Shown: positions 1 through 10,599, counted from the first letter of the stretch. The stretch: DNA of 32,283 bases from an uncultured Flavobacteriales bacterium (GCA_938073745.1 CALJFR010000033.1:1-32283), one strand, 5' to 3'. Translations and numbers: made by a program. Notes: generated by a model from the letters alone, not told the origin.

Positions 1-1
1 T

Positions 2-337
2 GCTAAGGTTGTAGCCACTTCATTCGCTGATTTAGGATTTGATGTGGACATTGCACCACTATTTCAAACTCCAGAAGAAGTAGCTAAACAAGCATTTGAA
101 AATGATATTCATGTTCTTGGAATATCCTCTCTTGCTGCAGGGCATAAAACACTTATTCCAAAACTAATTGAAATATTAAATAAAGAAGAAAATAATATTT
201 TAATTATTGCTGGTGGAGTAATCCCAAAGAAAGATTATGATTTTCTATTTAGCAAAGGTGTTCATGATGTCTTTGGACCAGGAACAATTATCGCAGATTC
301 AGCAATATCAATATTAAATAAATTACTTAAATCTTAA
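2..337 (+). CDS. scpA: Methylmalonyl-CoA mutase large subunit, C-terminal B12-binding domain (5'-truncated by window edge)
   Basis: Open frame runs from base 2 ([31 protein letters not shown]...), with the B12-binding domain pattern of mutases ([45 protein letters not shown]). Confidence 0.93.
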   Translation, partial: AKVVATSFADLGFDVDIAPLFQTPEEVAKQAFENDIHVLGISSLAAGHKTLIPKLIEILNKEENNILIIAGGVIPKKDYDFLFSKGVHDVFGPGTIIADSAISILNKLLKS

Positions 338-2589
338 TTACTCAATTTATATCTTAGACCAAGGTATATTTTCCTGCCCATTACTGGTGCCCAAATTAAA
401 GAAGCATCAAATTTATCAGAACTTGGATTATAGGAATCTAAAATTGGGTTTTCTTGAGTGTAGCTAAGTAAATTCTCTACACCAATATAAAAATCAAAAT
501 TGTTTATTTTTTTAGTTATCTGACAATTAATCAATGAAAAAGGATCTGAATATTCAGCATCAATTAATTCATGCATTGGAATTCTTGATTTACCAATATA
601 ATTTAAAGTAGCATCAAATAACCAATCGGCAGCATTATTTGTATAAGCTAAATTAATTAAAGCTCTGTTTTTTGGAAGTAAAGGGGTTTCTAATAAAGAG
701 GAAAAATCATATGTCAGGCCTCCGAGATATGATGTTTTAGAATTATTAATTTTATATGCTAACTTAACATCGAAACGCTTGAACAATTCGTAAGCAAAAT
801 CAATTTGAAAAGCGTTAGAAAAGGAAATATGATTTGGTATATCTGATAAATTAGTAAAAGTAAGAATGCCTTGATCTTCAATATCAACTACTATCTGGTT
901 TTCAAAATCAGTTCGATAAAAATCAACATTAAAAGTTCCTTCTCTATCAAAAAGATAAAAACAATGAGTTAAATTAAGACCATAGTTCCATGCAATTTCA
1001 GGAAGTATATTCTCACTAAAAGATATTTCTCTATTTGAGGCTAAAAGTGATATATTATCTGATATAAAATTAGAATTTCTTAAAGCTCTTCCCCCAGAAA
1101 TTCGAATTGCTGTAGATTCGTTTGGATTATATTTAATATTTACTCTAGGAATAGCATAAATTTCATCTGTTATATTATAATAATCAGCTCTAAATCCAGA
1201 AGTAATGCTTATTAACTCTCCCCATCTATGAAAATATTCAGCAAAAGCTCCAGGCATGACATCTGTTCTGTTTTCGGAAAAAATCTCTTGACTATACCAT
1301 AATGCAATTATCCCCGTGTCAGCATTAGCTAAATTATATTTGGTAATATCTTGGCCATATTTATCAGCATAAAAACTTAAACCAAATTTTAAAATATTTT
1401 TTTCTTCTTTAATAAATGTCTGATTGATTAAATTTAAATAAGCAGATTTTTGCAATCCATTATATTCATTAGCTCCAAAAGTAGCTTCAAAATCATGAAC
1501 TCTAAATGATGTCTGAAGCCCTATACTTTTTCCTGGCTTTGAAGGCATTCTAAAACCTGTCTTTGATGAAAGTTCTATTAATTTATTATTAATTTCAACC
1601 AAATATGGATTAGTATTGTTTTCAATTGTCCCTCCTATTCTTTCTTCTATGAAGCCACGAGCATAAAATTGTAATCCAACATTTTCATTTTCATATTTCC
1701 ATCTATTTAAAAAATTAAAATTTGTAATATGAGGCATATCTAAAAAACCGTCATCATTATTATCAATATCTTTTTCATTTAATGAAAAATGAGCAAGAAG
1801 ATTAGATTTCCACTTACCATTTTTTTTGACTAATCTCAAATTATTTTCAATTTTACCTTCTAAATTACCATAAAGATTATAATATAAACTTTCATCACAA
1901 TCTGGTTTAAAATATTCTAAATTTATTTGACCAGAAAAAGATTCAAAGCCGTTTATTACTGAACCAACTCCTTTAATAATTTGAATAGATTCTACAAAAG
2001 GCCCAGGAGTAAAAGTTAAACCGTATGAGGATGAAAGACCTCTAATTAAAGGCAGATTCTCTTGTGTAATTTGGGTGTAAACACCATCTAATCCTAACAT
2101 CCTAATTTTCTTTGCTCCAGAAACAGCATCATTATATACGACATCTACTGTTGCATTTGTTTCAAAACTTTCAGAAAGATTACAACATGCAGCTTTTTCG
2201 AATTCTTTAGTATTGAGAGTCTCTACATTAAGAGTTCCAATTGTGGAGAATTTTGAGCTTTTCTGCTTAGAATTAATATTAACCTCTTCGAGCTCTAAAT
2301 TTGGAGCTAAATAAAATATGTACTGTTCATCTATAAGCTCCATATTAGACACTTCATAACCAATAAAAGAAACTAATAAAGTTGCTGGTAGTGAAGGAGC
2401 TTCTTGAATGGAATATAATCCATTTTTGTCTGTAACTGTTCCTATATTTGTGTTTTCCCAATATACATTTGCACCAATTATTGGATTAAATTTATCAGAA
2501 GAGATTCGCTCAAGAACCTTTCCATTTATGTTTTGTGATTCTGCCTGTATTCCAATACAGATTAATAATAATATTATATGTTTTCTCAT
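334..2589 (-). CDS. TonB-dependent receptor with N-terminal carboxypeptidase-like regulatory domain
   Basis: Signal peptide, CarboxypepD_reg-like N-terminus ([41 protein letters not shown]), plug domain ([42 protein letters not shown]...[28 protein letters not shown]), long beta-barrel region. Confidence 0.93.
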   Translation of the reverse strand: MRKHIILLLICIGIQAESQNINGKVLERISSDKFNPIIGANVYWENTNIGTVTDKNGLYSIQEAPSLPATLLVSFIGYEVSNMELIDEQYIFYLAPNLELEEVNINSKQKSSKFSTIGTLNVETLNTKEFEKAACCNLSESFETNATVDVVYNDAVSGAKKIRMLGLDGVYTQITQENLPLIRGLSSSYGLTFTPGPFVESIQIIKGVGSVINGFESFSGQINLEYFKPDCDESLYYNLYGNLEGKIENNLRLVKKNGKWKSNLLAHFSLNEKDIDNNDDGFLDMPHITNFNFLNRWKYENENVGLQFYARGFIEERIGGTIENNTNPYLVEINNKLIELSSKTGFRMPSKPGKSIGLQTSFRVHDFEATFGANEYNGLQKSAYLNLINQTFIKEEKNILKFGLSFYADKYGQDITKYNLANADTGIIALWYSQEIFSENRTDVMPGAFAEYFHRWGELISITSGFRADYYNITDEIYAIPRVNIKYNPNESTAIRISGGRALRNSNFISDNISLLASNREISFSENILPEIAWNYGLNLTHCFYLFDREGTFNVDFYRTDFENQIVVDIEDQGILTFTNLSDIPNHISFSNAFQIDFAYELFKRFDVKLAYKINNSKTSYLGGLTYDFSSLLETPLLPKNRALINLAYTNNAADWLFDATLNYIGKSRIPMHELIDAEYSDPFSLINCQITKKINNFDFYIGVENLLSYTQENPILDSYNPSSDKFDASLIWAPVMGRKIYLGLRYKLSN

Positions 2590-2622
2590 GATTTCTTAAT
2601 TTAAATTAATGATACATTTTAT

Positions 2623-2642
2623 TTTCACACATATGTGTGAAA
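2623..2642. repeat. Perfect 20-bp palindrome TTTCACACATATGTGTGAAA between the TonB receptor and the Cys-rich protein gene
   Basis: Direct reading: TTTCACACAT|ATGTGTGAAA is its own reverse complement; 33 nt upstream of the receptor ATG. Confidence 0.85.
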
Positions 2643-2654
2643 CAAAACTTAATT

Positions 2655-3104
2655 TTAAATCAAGAATGATTGAATTTCTACAAGCCTTAATTGTCTTGAC
2701 TTTGGAGGTGGAGGATGATCTGTAAACTTCTTAAGATATTTATAGTAATTATAACTAAATGTTCTAAATGCCAAGAGATCAAAAAATATAGGAATTTCAA
2801 ATTTGAAATCTTTAGATAAAAAAGTAATAAAGTTATACTTTAAGGACGATAACTCTTTACCACACATACAAGAAGTTGAAGTAGAACAACATTCAACTTT
2901 ATTCTCTACTATACAACAAGATTCAGCAAATGTTTGATCCTCGCAGTTCGTAGTTTTTTCTTCCGAACAACTTAAAGAATTGTTACCAAGAGTTATTGTA
3001 GTTATTTCATTACAGGTAAGTTTAGTAACGTTAAAACCAATACTTAGACAAAATACCGTCAAAGCAAGAAAAAAAACTCCAATATTTGTTACAAATCTTT
3101 TCAT
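2655..3104 (-). CDS. Small Cys-rich secreted/membrane protein, HYC_CC_PP-family-like
   Basis: N-terminal hydrophobic signal, many Cys including CC pairs (SCCIVENKVECCSTSTSCMC), C-terminal DHPPPPK...IQSFLI; adjacent to a TonB receptor as is typical for this Bacteroidota family. Confidence 0.7.
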   Translation of the reverse strand: MKRFVTNIGVFFLALTVFCLSIGFNVTKLTCNEITTITLGNNSLSCSEEKTTNCEDQTFAESCCIVENKVECCSTSTSCMCGKELSSLKYNFITFLSKDFKFEIPIFFDLLAFRTFSYNYYKYLKKFTDHPPPPKSRQLRLVEIQSFLI

Positions 3105-3134
3105 AATAGTTTAGTAAATATAAGAAATAATTAC

Positions 3135-4358
3135 TTATTCAAAAGTATTAAGAGTATTTACAATTATATCTATACATAAAAGCAACTGTTTTTTATTGAT
3201 AACTAAAGGTGGAGCAAATCGAATAATATTTCCATGAGTTGGTTTTGCAAGTAAACCATTGTCCCTTAGTGCTAAACAAATATCCCATGCGGTTGAACTT
3301 TCTTCAGTATCATTAATAACAATAGCGTTAAGTAGGCCCTTACCCCTTATTAATTTCACAAGCTTATTATCCGATAGTCTTTCACTTAATTCACTTCTAA
3401 ATATTTCTCCTAGTTCTGCAGCATTTTTAGCAAGATCTTCTTCAATTACAACTTCTAAAGCAGATTGAGCTACTTTACAAGCTAGTGGATTGCCTCCAAA
3501 AGTAGAACCATGCTCGCCTGGTTTAATACATAGCATGATAGCATCATCAGCTAAAACAGCAGAAATTGGAAGTACACCACCAGAAAGAGCTTTTCCTAAA
3601 ATAAGAATATCAGGACGAGCATCTTCATAATCTGAAGCAAGCATTTTTCCTGTTCTGGCTATACCAGTTTGTACCTCATCTGCAATATATAGAACATTAT
3701 ACTTTGTACATAGTTTTCTAACTCCTGCAAGATAACCATCATCAGGAACAATAACCCCAGCTTCACCTTGAATAGGTTCGACCATAAAAGCAGCTACATT
3801 TTTATCTTTTAATTCATCCTCTAGAGCATCCAAATTATTATATGGAATCAAAGAATATCCTGGCATGTAAGGGCCAAATCCTTTATACGAAGAAGGATCA
3901 TCAGAACTAGAGATTGCTGCTAATGTTCTACCCCAAAAATTTCCATTGGCAAAAATTATTCTTGCTTTATCTTCTTCAATACCTTTTTTTAGATAACCCC
4001 ATTTTCTTGCTAATTTATTTGCAGTTTCACCACCTTCAACTCCTGTATTCATCGGCAGTACCTTATCATATCCGAATAAATTAGTAATATACTCCTCATA
4101 CCTACCTAAGATATTATTATGAAAAGCTCTGGAAGTCAGTGTTAAAGTATTAGCCTGATTATTTAAAGCTTTTATAATTTTTGGATGGCAGTGTCCTTGA
4201 TTAACAGCAGAATAAGCAGATAGAAAATCATAATATTTTTTATCATTAACATCCCAAACAAAAACACCTTTACCTTTACTTAAAACTACAGGAAGTGGGT
4301 GATAATTATGAGCTCCATACTTACTTTCTTTTTCAATATATAAATTATCCTTTTTCAT
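3135..4358 (-). CDS. rocD: Ornithine--oxo-acid (ornithine delta-) aminotransferase
   Basis: Class III aminotransferase; [96 protein letters not shown]-lysine. Confidence 0.95.
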   Translation of the reverse strand: MKKDNLYIEKESKYGAHNYHPLPVVLSKGKGVFVWDVNDKKYYDFLSAYSAVNQGHCHPKIIKALNNQANTLTLTSRAFHNNILGRYEEYITNLFGYDKVLPMNTGVEGGETANKLARKWGYLKKGIEEDKARIIFANGNFWGRTLAAISSSDDPSSYKGFGPYMPGYSLIPYNNLDALEDELKDKNVAAFMVEPIQGEAGVIVPDDGYLAGVRKLCTKYNVLYIADEVQTGIARTGKMLASDYEDARPDILILGKALSGGVLPISAVLADDAIMLCIKPGEHGSTFGGNPLACKVAQSALEVVIEEDLAKNAAELGEIFRSELSERLSDNKLVKLIRGKGLLNAIVINDTEESSTAWDICLALRDNGLLAKPTHGNIIRFAPPLVINKKQLLLCIDIIVNTLNTFE

Positions 4359-4377
4359 GTTTATTTTTTTTGCTTAG

Positions 4378-4385
4378 CAAAGATA
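4378..4385 (-). promoter_or_regulatory. Candidate Bacteroidota -7 element (TATCTTTG) for rocD
   Basis: CAAAGATA on + strand = TATCTTTG on - strand, matches TAnnTTTG; 19 nt upstream of the rocD ATG. Confidence 0.45.
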
Positions 4386-4406
4386 ATGCTTTAATCCAAT
4401 ATTAAC

Positions 4407-4414
4407 TAAATTTG
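4407..4414 (+). promoter_or_regulatory. Candidate -7 element (TAAATTTG) for rlmD, 4 nt from the ATG
   Basis: Exact TAnnTTTG match, ATG at 4419; implies a leaderless or near-leaderless transcript. Confidence 0.45.
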
Positions 4415-4418
4415 TTAT

Positions 4419-5831
4419 ATGTCAAGACAAAATAGAAGAAAGCCTATTTCTTTAGAAAATATTGAAATTGTAAATACAGCTTCTAAAGGAAAATCTGTTG
4501 CCAAACATGAGGGAAGAGTGATATTTGTAAAAGGAGGTGTTCCAGGAGATGTTTGTAATATTACTGTCTTTAAAAAAAGAAAAAAATATTGGGAAGCTAA
4601 CATTGATAAAATCATCCAAAAATCAACTAATAGAATTGATCCTGAATGTTCTCATTTTGGAACTTGTGGTGGCTGTAAGTGGCAAAATATGACTTATGAC
4701 TCACAACTTCAATTTAAACAAGATGAAGTGCTAAATAATCTCTCAAAAATAGGTGGAGTTTCAATTACAAAATTCAATAAAATACTTGGAAGTAATAAGG
4801 AGCTGAACTATAGAAACAAAATGGAATTTACTTTCTCAAATAAAAGATGGTTAACAAAAGAAGAGATTAGACATGAAGATGAAATAATTGATAAGAACGC
4901 ACTTGGGTTTCATGTTCCGGGAATGTTTGATAAAGTAATTAATTTAGAAAAATGCCATCTTCAAGAAGAACCATCAAACAAAATAAGAAATAGCGTAAGA
5001 GAGTTTGCACTTAAAAATAATCTTACATTTTTTGACATTAGAAATCAAGAAGGATTGTTAAGAAATCTTATGATTAGAATATCTCGAAATAATCAATTGA
5101 TGGTACTTGTTCAATTTTACCATGATGATTCTAAAAAAATTAAACTTTTGATGAACTTTATTAAAAATTCGTTCAAAGAAATTACCTCACTTTTATATAC
5201 AATTAATACTAAGGCAAATAACACTATCTATGATCAAAAAATAATTTGTTTTGATGGAAAAGATCATATTACTGAAAACATTGAAGATTTAATATTTAAA
5301 ATTGGTCCAAAATCTTTTTTTCAAACTAATTCAGAACAAGCTGAAGTCCTTTATAAGTCTGTAAGAGATTTAGCTGATATAAAAAAAGAAGATATAGTTT
5401 ATGATTTATATACTGGTACAGGAACAATAGCACAGTTTGTTGCCAGAGAAGCAAAATGTGTAATTGGAATAGATTCTGTTGCTGAAGCAATAGAGGCAGC
5501 AAAAGAAAGTGCACAATTTAATAATATCAAAAATTGCAATTTCTTTTCAGGCGATATGAAAAATCTTTTTACAGATGAATTTATTTCTCAGAATGGAAAA
5601 CCTAATTTAGTTATCACTGACCCTCCAAGAGATGGAATGCATAAAAAAGTGATTGAACAGTTAAAAAAAATTAAACCAAAAAAAATAATTTACGTTAGTT
5701 GTAATTCGGCAACACAGGCTAGAGATATAAGTTTATTGAATGATTTATATGAAATAAAAAATATGCAAACTGTTGATATGTTTCCCCAAACACATCATGT
5801 AGAAAACATCTTAATTTTAGAGTTAAGATAA
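4419..5831 (+). CDS. rlmD: 23S rRNA (uracil-C5)-methyltransferase, RlmD/RumA family
   Basis: TRAM-like N-terminus, Fe-S cysteines CSHFGTCGGCKWQ, SAM motif YDLYTGTGTIAQF, catalytic VSCNSATQARD. Confidence 0.93.
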   Translation: MSRQNRRKPISLENIEIVNTASKGKSVAKHEGRVIFVKGGVPGDVCNITVFKKRKKYWEANIDKIIQKSTNRIDPECSHFGTCGGCKWQNMTYDSQLQFKQDEVLNNLSKIGGVSITKFNKILGSNKELNYRNKMEFTFSNKRWLTKEEIRHEDEIIDKNALGFHVPGMFDKVINLEKCHLQEEPSNKIRNSVREFALKNNLTFFDIRNQEGLLRNLMIRISRNNQLMVLVQFYHDDSKKIKLLMNFIKNSFKEITSLLYTINTKANNTIYDQKIICFDGKDHITENIEDLIFKIGPKSFFQTNSEQAEVLYKSVRDLADIKKEDIVYDLYTGTGTIAQFVAREAKCVIGIDSVAEAIEAAKESAQFNNIKNCNFFSGDMKNLFTDEFISQNGKPNLVITDPPRDGMHKKVIEQLKKIKPKKIIYVSCNSATQARDISLLNDLYEIKNMQTVDMFPQTHHVENILILELR

Positions 5832-5848
5832 TTTGCTAAATTTATCAA

Positions 5849-5965
5849 ATGGATGATTTTTGGAATAAGCTCAAAGAATTATATGAAATGAACCCGACAT
5901 TATTTGGGGTATTATTATTTCTTGACTTATTAATTATTATGTTTCTTATTAAATATCTATTTTAA
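5849..5965 (+). CDS. 38-aa putative single-pass membrane microprotein (not in ORF track)
   Basis: ATG at 5849 to TAA at 5963-5965: MDDFWNKLKELYEMNPTLFGVLLFLDLLIIMFLIKYLF; charged N-terminus then hydrophobic helix; preceded 4 nt upstream by TAAATTTA; overlaps coaE 3' end by 9 nt, convergent. Confidence 0.5.
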   Translation: MDDFWNKLKELYEMNPTLFGVLLFLDLLIIMFLIKYLF

Positions 5966-6541
5966 ATCAGTTAAGATTTTATCTATTTGAAATAAAATGG
6001 ATGAATCTCCATCATTTGTTATCACATAATCTGAAAGCTCCTCTTTTTTTTGTTGATCCATTTGCTTAGATATTATCATTTCTATCTCATCAACTGTTTT
6101 ATTATTTCTAGAAATAATTCGTTTTATTCTAATATCTTTATTTGCAGTAACACATATAACACAATCTAAATCTTTTACAGCATCACTTTCAAACAGAATT
6201 GCAGCCTCTTTAAATATAATTGATGATTGCTGATTCTTGCACCATTTTTTAAAATCTTCAAATACATAAGGGTGAACAATTGAATTAAATTTTTTTAACA
6301 AATCATCATTTGAAAAAATTAAAGAAGCAACTAAAGATTTATTAATTTTATTATCTGAATAAATTTTATCTCCAAAATTATTTTTAATTAATGATATTAA
6401 ATTATCATCATTTTCTAAAAGTTCTTTAGCCATAACATCAGAGTTATAAACTGGATAATTCATTTTTCGTAAGATGTTAGAGACATAAGTTTTACCAACA
6501 CCAATACCACCAGTTATTCCAATTTTTTTCATTTCTGACAC
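5957..6541 (-). CDS. coaE: Dephospho-CoA kinase
   Basis: P-loop GITGGIGVGKTYVSNIL, NSDVMAKELL, IVHPYVFEDF, FKEAAILFES; family hallmark pattern. Confidence 0.95.
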   Translation of the reverse strand: MSEMKKIGITGGIGVGKTYVSNILRKMNYPVYNSDVMAKELLENDDNLISLIKNNFGDKIYSDNKINKSLVASLIFSNDDLLKKFNSIVHPYVFEDFKKWCKNQQSSIIFKEAAILFESDAVKDLDCVICVTANKDIRIKRIISRNNKTVDEIEMIISKQMDQQKKEELSDYVITNDGDSSILFQIDKILTDLK

Positions 6542-7671
6542 CTTTTACATAGTTTGAAATAAATTTCTTCATATTTAGGTAATACCTTAGGAAGGTCAAA
6601 AGATTTGGCGTGTTCAAAAGCATTTTCTTTCATCTCATTTAAAAGTTGTGTGTTTGACAATAAACTAGATAGGTCTTTTGACATTTTCTTCACATCACCA
6701 ACATCAGACAAAAAACCAGTAAAACCATCTTTATTAACTTCAGGTAATCCACCAGAATTTGTAGAAATTACTACAGATTTACTTGCCATAGCCTCAAGAG
6801 CAACCAAACCAAAACTTTCTGTTTCTGATGGAAGAAGAAAAACATCAGAGATTGATAATAAATTTTCAATTAGCTTAAGTTTTCCTAAAAACTTAACTCT
6901 ATCAGAAATATTATAATCTCTACACATTTGTTCAGCCATTATTCTATCAGGACCATCACCAATCATTAGCAGCTTACAATTATCATTATTTATATTATTA
7001 AAAATATTTATGACATCCTTAATTCTTTTAACTTTTCGAAAATTTGAGATATGAGTGATAATAAATTCATCATCTTTTGCATAACTTGATCTTAAGTGAT
7101 TTGGAATGTCATTATTATATAAATTCATATCAATAAAATTTGGAATATAATTTATTGAATTTTGAATTCTAAAATTAGATTTTGTAACATCCATCAAATC
7201 TTTAGAAACAGTTGTAACAGAATCAGAACTATTTATTGCATACTCTATTACAGGCTTAAAAGACTTATCTTTTCCAAGTAGAGTTATATCTGTTCCATGT
7301 AGTGTAGTTATTATTGGTAAATCAATCCCATATGTTAAAAGAATTTGTTTAGCATTCACAGCAGCTGAAGCATGTGGAATAGCATAATGAACGTGAAGAA
7401 TATCCAATTTCTCATGAATAGCTACGTCAACAAGTTTACTTGTTAAGTTTAGTTCGTAAGGCGGGTATTCAAATAAAGGATAAGAAGGGATATTAACTTC
7501 ATGAAAAGATATCTTTTCAGAAAAGATATCTAACCGAAATGGTTGGTCATATGAAATAAAATGAACTTCATGTCCTTTTTCAGCAAAAGCAATCCCAAGC
7601 TCTGTAGCAACTACCCCACTCCCTCCATAAGTAGGATAACAAACAATACCTATTATAAGTTTATCTTTCAT
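6529..7671 (-). CDS. bshA: N-acetyl-alpha-D-glucosaminyl L-malate synthase BshA (bacillithiol biosynthesis); start trimmed to MKDKLIIGIVCYP
   Basis: IGIVCYPTYGGSGVVATELGIAFAEKGHEVHFISYDQPFRL...HVHYAIPHASAA, GT4 C-terminal ETESFGLVALEAMA. ORF-track N-terminal extension overlaps the upstream gene and lacks family similarity. Confidence 0.93.
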   Translation of the reverse strand: MKDKLIIGIVCYPTYGGSGVVATELGIAFAEKGHEVHFISYDQPFRLDIFSEKISFHEVNIPSYPLFEYPPYELNLTSKLVDVAIHEKLDILHVHYAIPHASAAVNAKQILLTYGIDLPIITTLHGTDITLLGKDKSFKPVIEYAINSSDSVTTVSKDLMDVTKSNFRIQNSINYIPNFIDMNLYNNDIPNHLRSSYAKDDEFIITHISNFRKVKRIKDVINIFNNINNDNCKLLMIGDGPDRIMAEQMCRDYNISDRVKFLGKLKLIENLLSISDVFLLPSETESFGLVALEAMASKSVVISTNSGGLPEVNKDGFTGFLSDVGDVKKMSKDLSSLLSNTQLLNEMKENAFEHAKSFDLPKVLPKYEEIYFKLCKRCQK

Positions 7672-10594
7672 TATACTTAAATATTTGTTCCATAATATTG
7701 GTTCTAACATCCATATCCAACAATTTTTTGTTTGTAGCATCGGGATGAATTCTATTAGAAAGGAATATATAGATAATATCAGTATCTGGATCTGCCCATA
7801 CTAATGTACCTGTAAAACCTGTATGTCCAAAACTTTCTGCAGAGACACATTTGCATGTAGGGCCTCCTTTTTGACTTTCAAGAGCCGGTTTGTCAAATCC
7901 TATACCTCTTCTATTTTCTTGGTCACAAAAATGACACTTAGTAAATTCTTCTATCACTTGATTAGAAAAAAATTGCTTTCCAGCATACATACCTTTATTT
8001 AAATACAACTGCATAATTTTGGCTAAATCATTAGCATTAGAAAAAAGTCCTGCGTGACCTCCAACTCCACCAAGCATAGCAGCACCCATATCATGAACAT
8101 GTCCCTTAAGTAACTGTCCCCTAAACTCAAAATCATTTTCTGTTGGAATAATTCTCGAGAAATCTAATTTTTCCTTAGGTAAGAAGCATAGATTTTCCAT
8201 TCCTAGTTCATTATAATAGTTATTTTCTAAGTAATCATTTAATGGCATTTCAAATTTATCTTCAATAATTTTTTTAAATAGATAATAGCCTAAATCACTA
8301 TATACATATTCCTTGGTTTCAAGTAAATCAGAATCAATAATTTGCTTTAAAATACTATCTGAAAAAGAAAAATGCAAATAAATAGAATCAGCAACAGGAA
8401 TAGAAAATATTCTAGATAGGTTTCTAGAATAAAGCGTATCTCTTAATTTCATAAAATCAGTGTCTTCATCTTTATCTATAGTTTTCCTGTAAAAAGGAAT
8501 CCATGGAATTAATCTTGATTGATGAGTAAGTATATCTCGAATAATTAAATCTTTCTTATTTGAACCTTCAAGATCTAATAAACTGCCAAGAGTGCTGTCT
8601 AAATGCAAATCTTGGTTGTCATACATATGCATTAAAGCTGGAACAGTAGCAACTATTTTAGTTATTGAAGCTACATCATAAACATCAGTATTTTTTACAG
8701 CTTGATTATTTTCATACGTATGATATCCATAAGATTTATTAAAAACGACATCGCCTTTTTTAGCAATTAATATCTGACATCCTGGAATAGCTTTCTCATT
8801 GATTGCATTATCAACAAGGCTATCAATCATAAATTCTAATTTTTTATTGAAATTTTTATATAATTGAAGTCCGTACGATAATCTAATTGAATCGGTAGTA
8901 TATCCAGAATTTAATGAAAAATGCTTTGTTGAAACGGGAATATTTCCATTAATACTTAATCCTCCAAAAATTGATTGCGCAACAATATGTTGTGCAAGTG
9001 AACTATTTTGATAACCAAGAATCATAGCATCAAAATTATCGGTAAATAAAAATGAATTAATACTGTAGGGATTAGCAAAAACTGATAAAACTACCTTAGA
9101 TTGCAAGGCTATTGTTTGTAAAAAAATATCTGTGTTCTTAGATATTTTAAAATCCTTCCAAGGGTTTGCATTTGATTTATGCACACTAACTAAAACTAAG
9201 TTATAGTCTGATAACGCATCTAAAATTAAAGCTTGTTCTTTGATATCAGCACCTTCGTCAATACTAAAAGTATCTACTTTAGCATACAGATTTAAAGATT
9301 CTTGAAAAGAATGAAATTGTTTGCCAATACTAAGGCTTGCTATTTTTAGGGTGTCAAGTCTTTTTAGTGGAATAATATTATCATAATTCTGTAAAAGTGT
9401 TATTGACGATTTAATCAAACCATAATTAATCTCTCTGGTTTTGTCTGTAGTTAAACTATCATCAATAATATTAATATCAATTGGCTGAAAATCATCTAAG
9501 TTCATCCAACTCTTAGCCATTAATATTTTTTTACACTTTTCATGAATATCCTCTTCAGAAATTTCTCCAGTACTAATTGCTGTTTTAATCAATTTTATTG
9601 CCTTAGGAACATCTTCAGCGCATAACATAATATCATTACCTGCAATTAATGCTTTGACATCTAATTCGCCAGGCTCATATAGGTCACTAACTGCCTTCAT
9701 ATTTAATCCATCTGTGAACTTTAACCCTCCAAAACCCATTTCTTCAGTAAGTAAACCATTAACAACATTTTCTGAAAGTGAAATTGGTGTGTTTTCATTA
9801 TTGTCCAATGATGGGATAAATAAATGAGCAGTCATAATACTTCCAAGACCATTTTTAATTAAATAATCAAAAGGTTGCAATTCAATTTTTTTAAGTCGAT
9901 ACTTTGAATGATTAATAACTGGTAATGTTTTATGAGAATCCTTATCCGTATCTCCGTGACCTGGAAAATGTTTAGCACAAGCCAAAACATTATTATCTTG
10001 TAAGCCCTGCATATAAGCTAGAGACAATGAAGAAACTTTTTTGTGGTCCTCTCCAAAAGATCGGTTATTTATAATTGGATTTTTTGGATTTGAATTAACA
10101 TCAACAACCGGAGCAAAATTAATATTAACACCAATTAACTTACATTGTCGAGCTATCTCAGCACCCATTTCATAAATTAAATTTGAGTCTGATGATGCAC
10201 CCAATGTCATTTGCCAAGGAAATCTTAAAGCAGAATCTAGTCGCATTGAAATACCCCATTCAGCATCAAGAGCCATCATTAATGGCACCTTTGAAATAGA
10301 TTGATAATAGTTAGTTAATTTAGCTTGTCTTTTTGGACCTCCCTGAAGAAACATTACTCCACCAATTTTATGTTTTTTAATCAACTTAGAAATATGATTT
10401 TCATGTTTACTGTTTTTATTTGAATAGGCAGAAACCATAAAAAGTTGACCAATCTTCTCATCAATAGTAAATAATTCTAAAATACTATCAGCCCACTGTG
10501 ATGTTTCATCATAAAATACAGGATTATTAGCACCTTGAGAAAAAAGATAATTATTAAAAACAAAAAAGAATATTAAAAGTAGAAGTCTTTTCAT
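7661..10594 (-). CDS. Glycoside hydrolase family 3 (NagZ-like beta-N-acetylglucosaminidase) fused to a serine beta-lactamase-like domain
   Basis: GH3 motif ACAKHFPGHGDTDKDSHKTLP, later beta-lactamase/PBP-like SITK, YSDLGYY and FGHTGFTGT. Start placed at MKRLLLLIFFFVFNN (signal peptide). Confidence 0.93.
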   Translation of the reverse strand: MKRLLLLIFFFVFNNYLFSQGANNPVFYDETSQWADSILELFTIDEKIGQLFMVSAYSNKNSKHENHISKLIKKHKIGGVMFLQGGPKRQAKLTNYYQSISKVPLMMALDAEWGISMRLDSALRFPWQMTLGASSDSNLIYEMGAEIARQCKLIGVNINFAPVVDVNSNPKNPIINNRSFGEDHKKVSSLSLAYMQGLQDNNVLACAKHFPGHGDTDKDSHKTLPVINHSKYRLKKIELQPFDYLIKNGLGSIMTAHLFIPSLDNNENTPISLSENVVNGLLTEEMGFGGLKFTDGLNMKAVSDLYEPGELDVKALIAGNDIMLCAEDVPKAIKLIKTAISTGEISEEDIHEKCKKILMAKSWMNLDDFQPIDINIIDDSLTTDKTREINYGLIKSSITLLQNYDNIIPLKRLDTLKIASLSIGKQFHSFQESLNLYAKVDTFSIDEGADIKEQALILDALSDYNLVLVSVHKSNANPWKDFKISKNTDIFLQTIALQSKVVLSVFANPYSINSFLFTDNFDAMILGYQNSSLAQHIVAQSIFGGLSINGNIPVSTKHFSLNSGYTTDSIRLSYGLQLYKNFNKKLEFMIDSLVDNAINEKAIPGCQILIAKKGDVVFNKSYGYHTYENNQAVKNTDVYDVASITKIVATVPALMHMYDNQDLHLDSTLGSLLDLEGSNKKDLIIRDILTHQSRLIPWIPFYRKTIDKDEDTDFMKLRDTLYSRNLSRIFSIPVADSIYLHFSFSDSILKQIIDSDLLETKEYVYSDLGYYLFKKIIEDKFEMPLNDYLENNYYNELGMENLCFLPKEKLDFSRIIPTENDFEFRGQLLKGHVHDMGAAMLGGVGGHAGLFSNANDLAKIMQLYLNKGMYAGKQFFSNQVIEEFTKCHFCDQENRRGIGFDKPALESQKGGPTCKCVSAESFGHTGFTGTLVWADPDTDIIYIFLSNRIHPDATNKKLLDMDVRTNIMEQIFKYNER

Positions 10595-10599
10595 CTTAA

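Noticed and set aside
334-337. 4-bp overlap of the convergent mutase and TonB receptor stop codons
   Set aside because: Shared TTAA forms both stops; compact convergent ends are common in such genomes.
2408-2599. 63-aa plus-strand ORF antisense to the TonB receptor N-terminus
   Set aside because: No initiation context or similarity; antisense to a clear coding region.
6605-6916. 103-aa plus-strand ORF antisense to bshA
   Set aside because: Shadow ORF; bshA frame is unambiguous.
7502-7531. 18-bp palindrome TGAAAAGATATCTTTTCA followed by a second GAAAAGATATCT copy
   Set aside because: Lies in the bshA coding sequence and is explained by its codons (DIFSEKISFHE); AT-rich chance repeat is likely.
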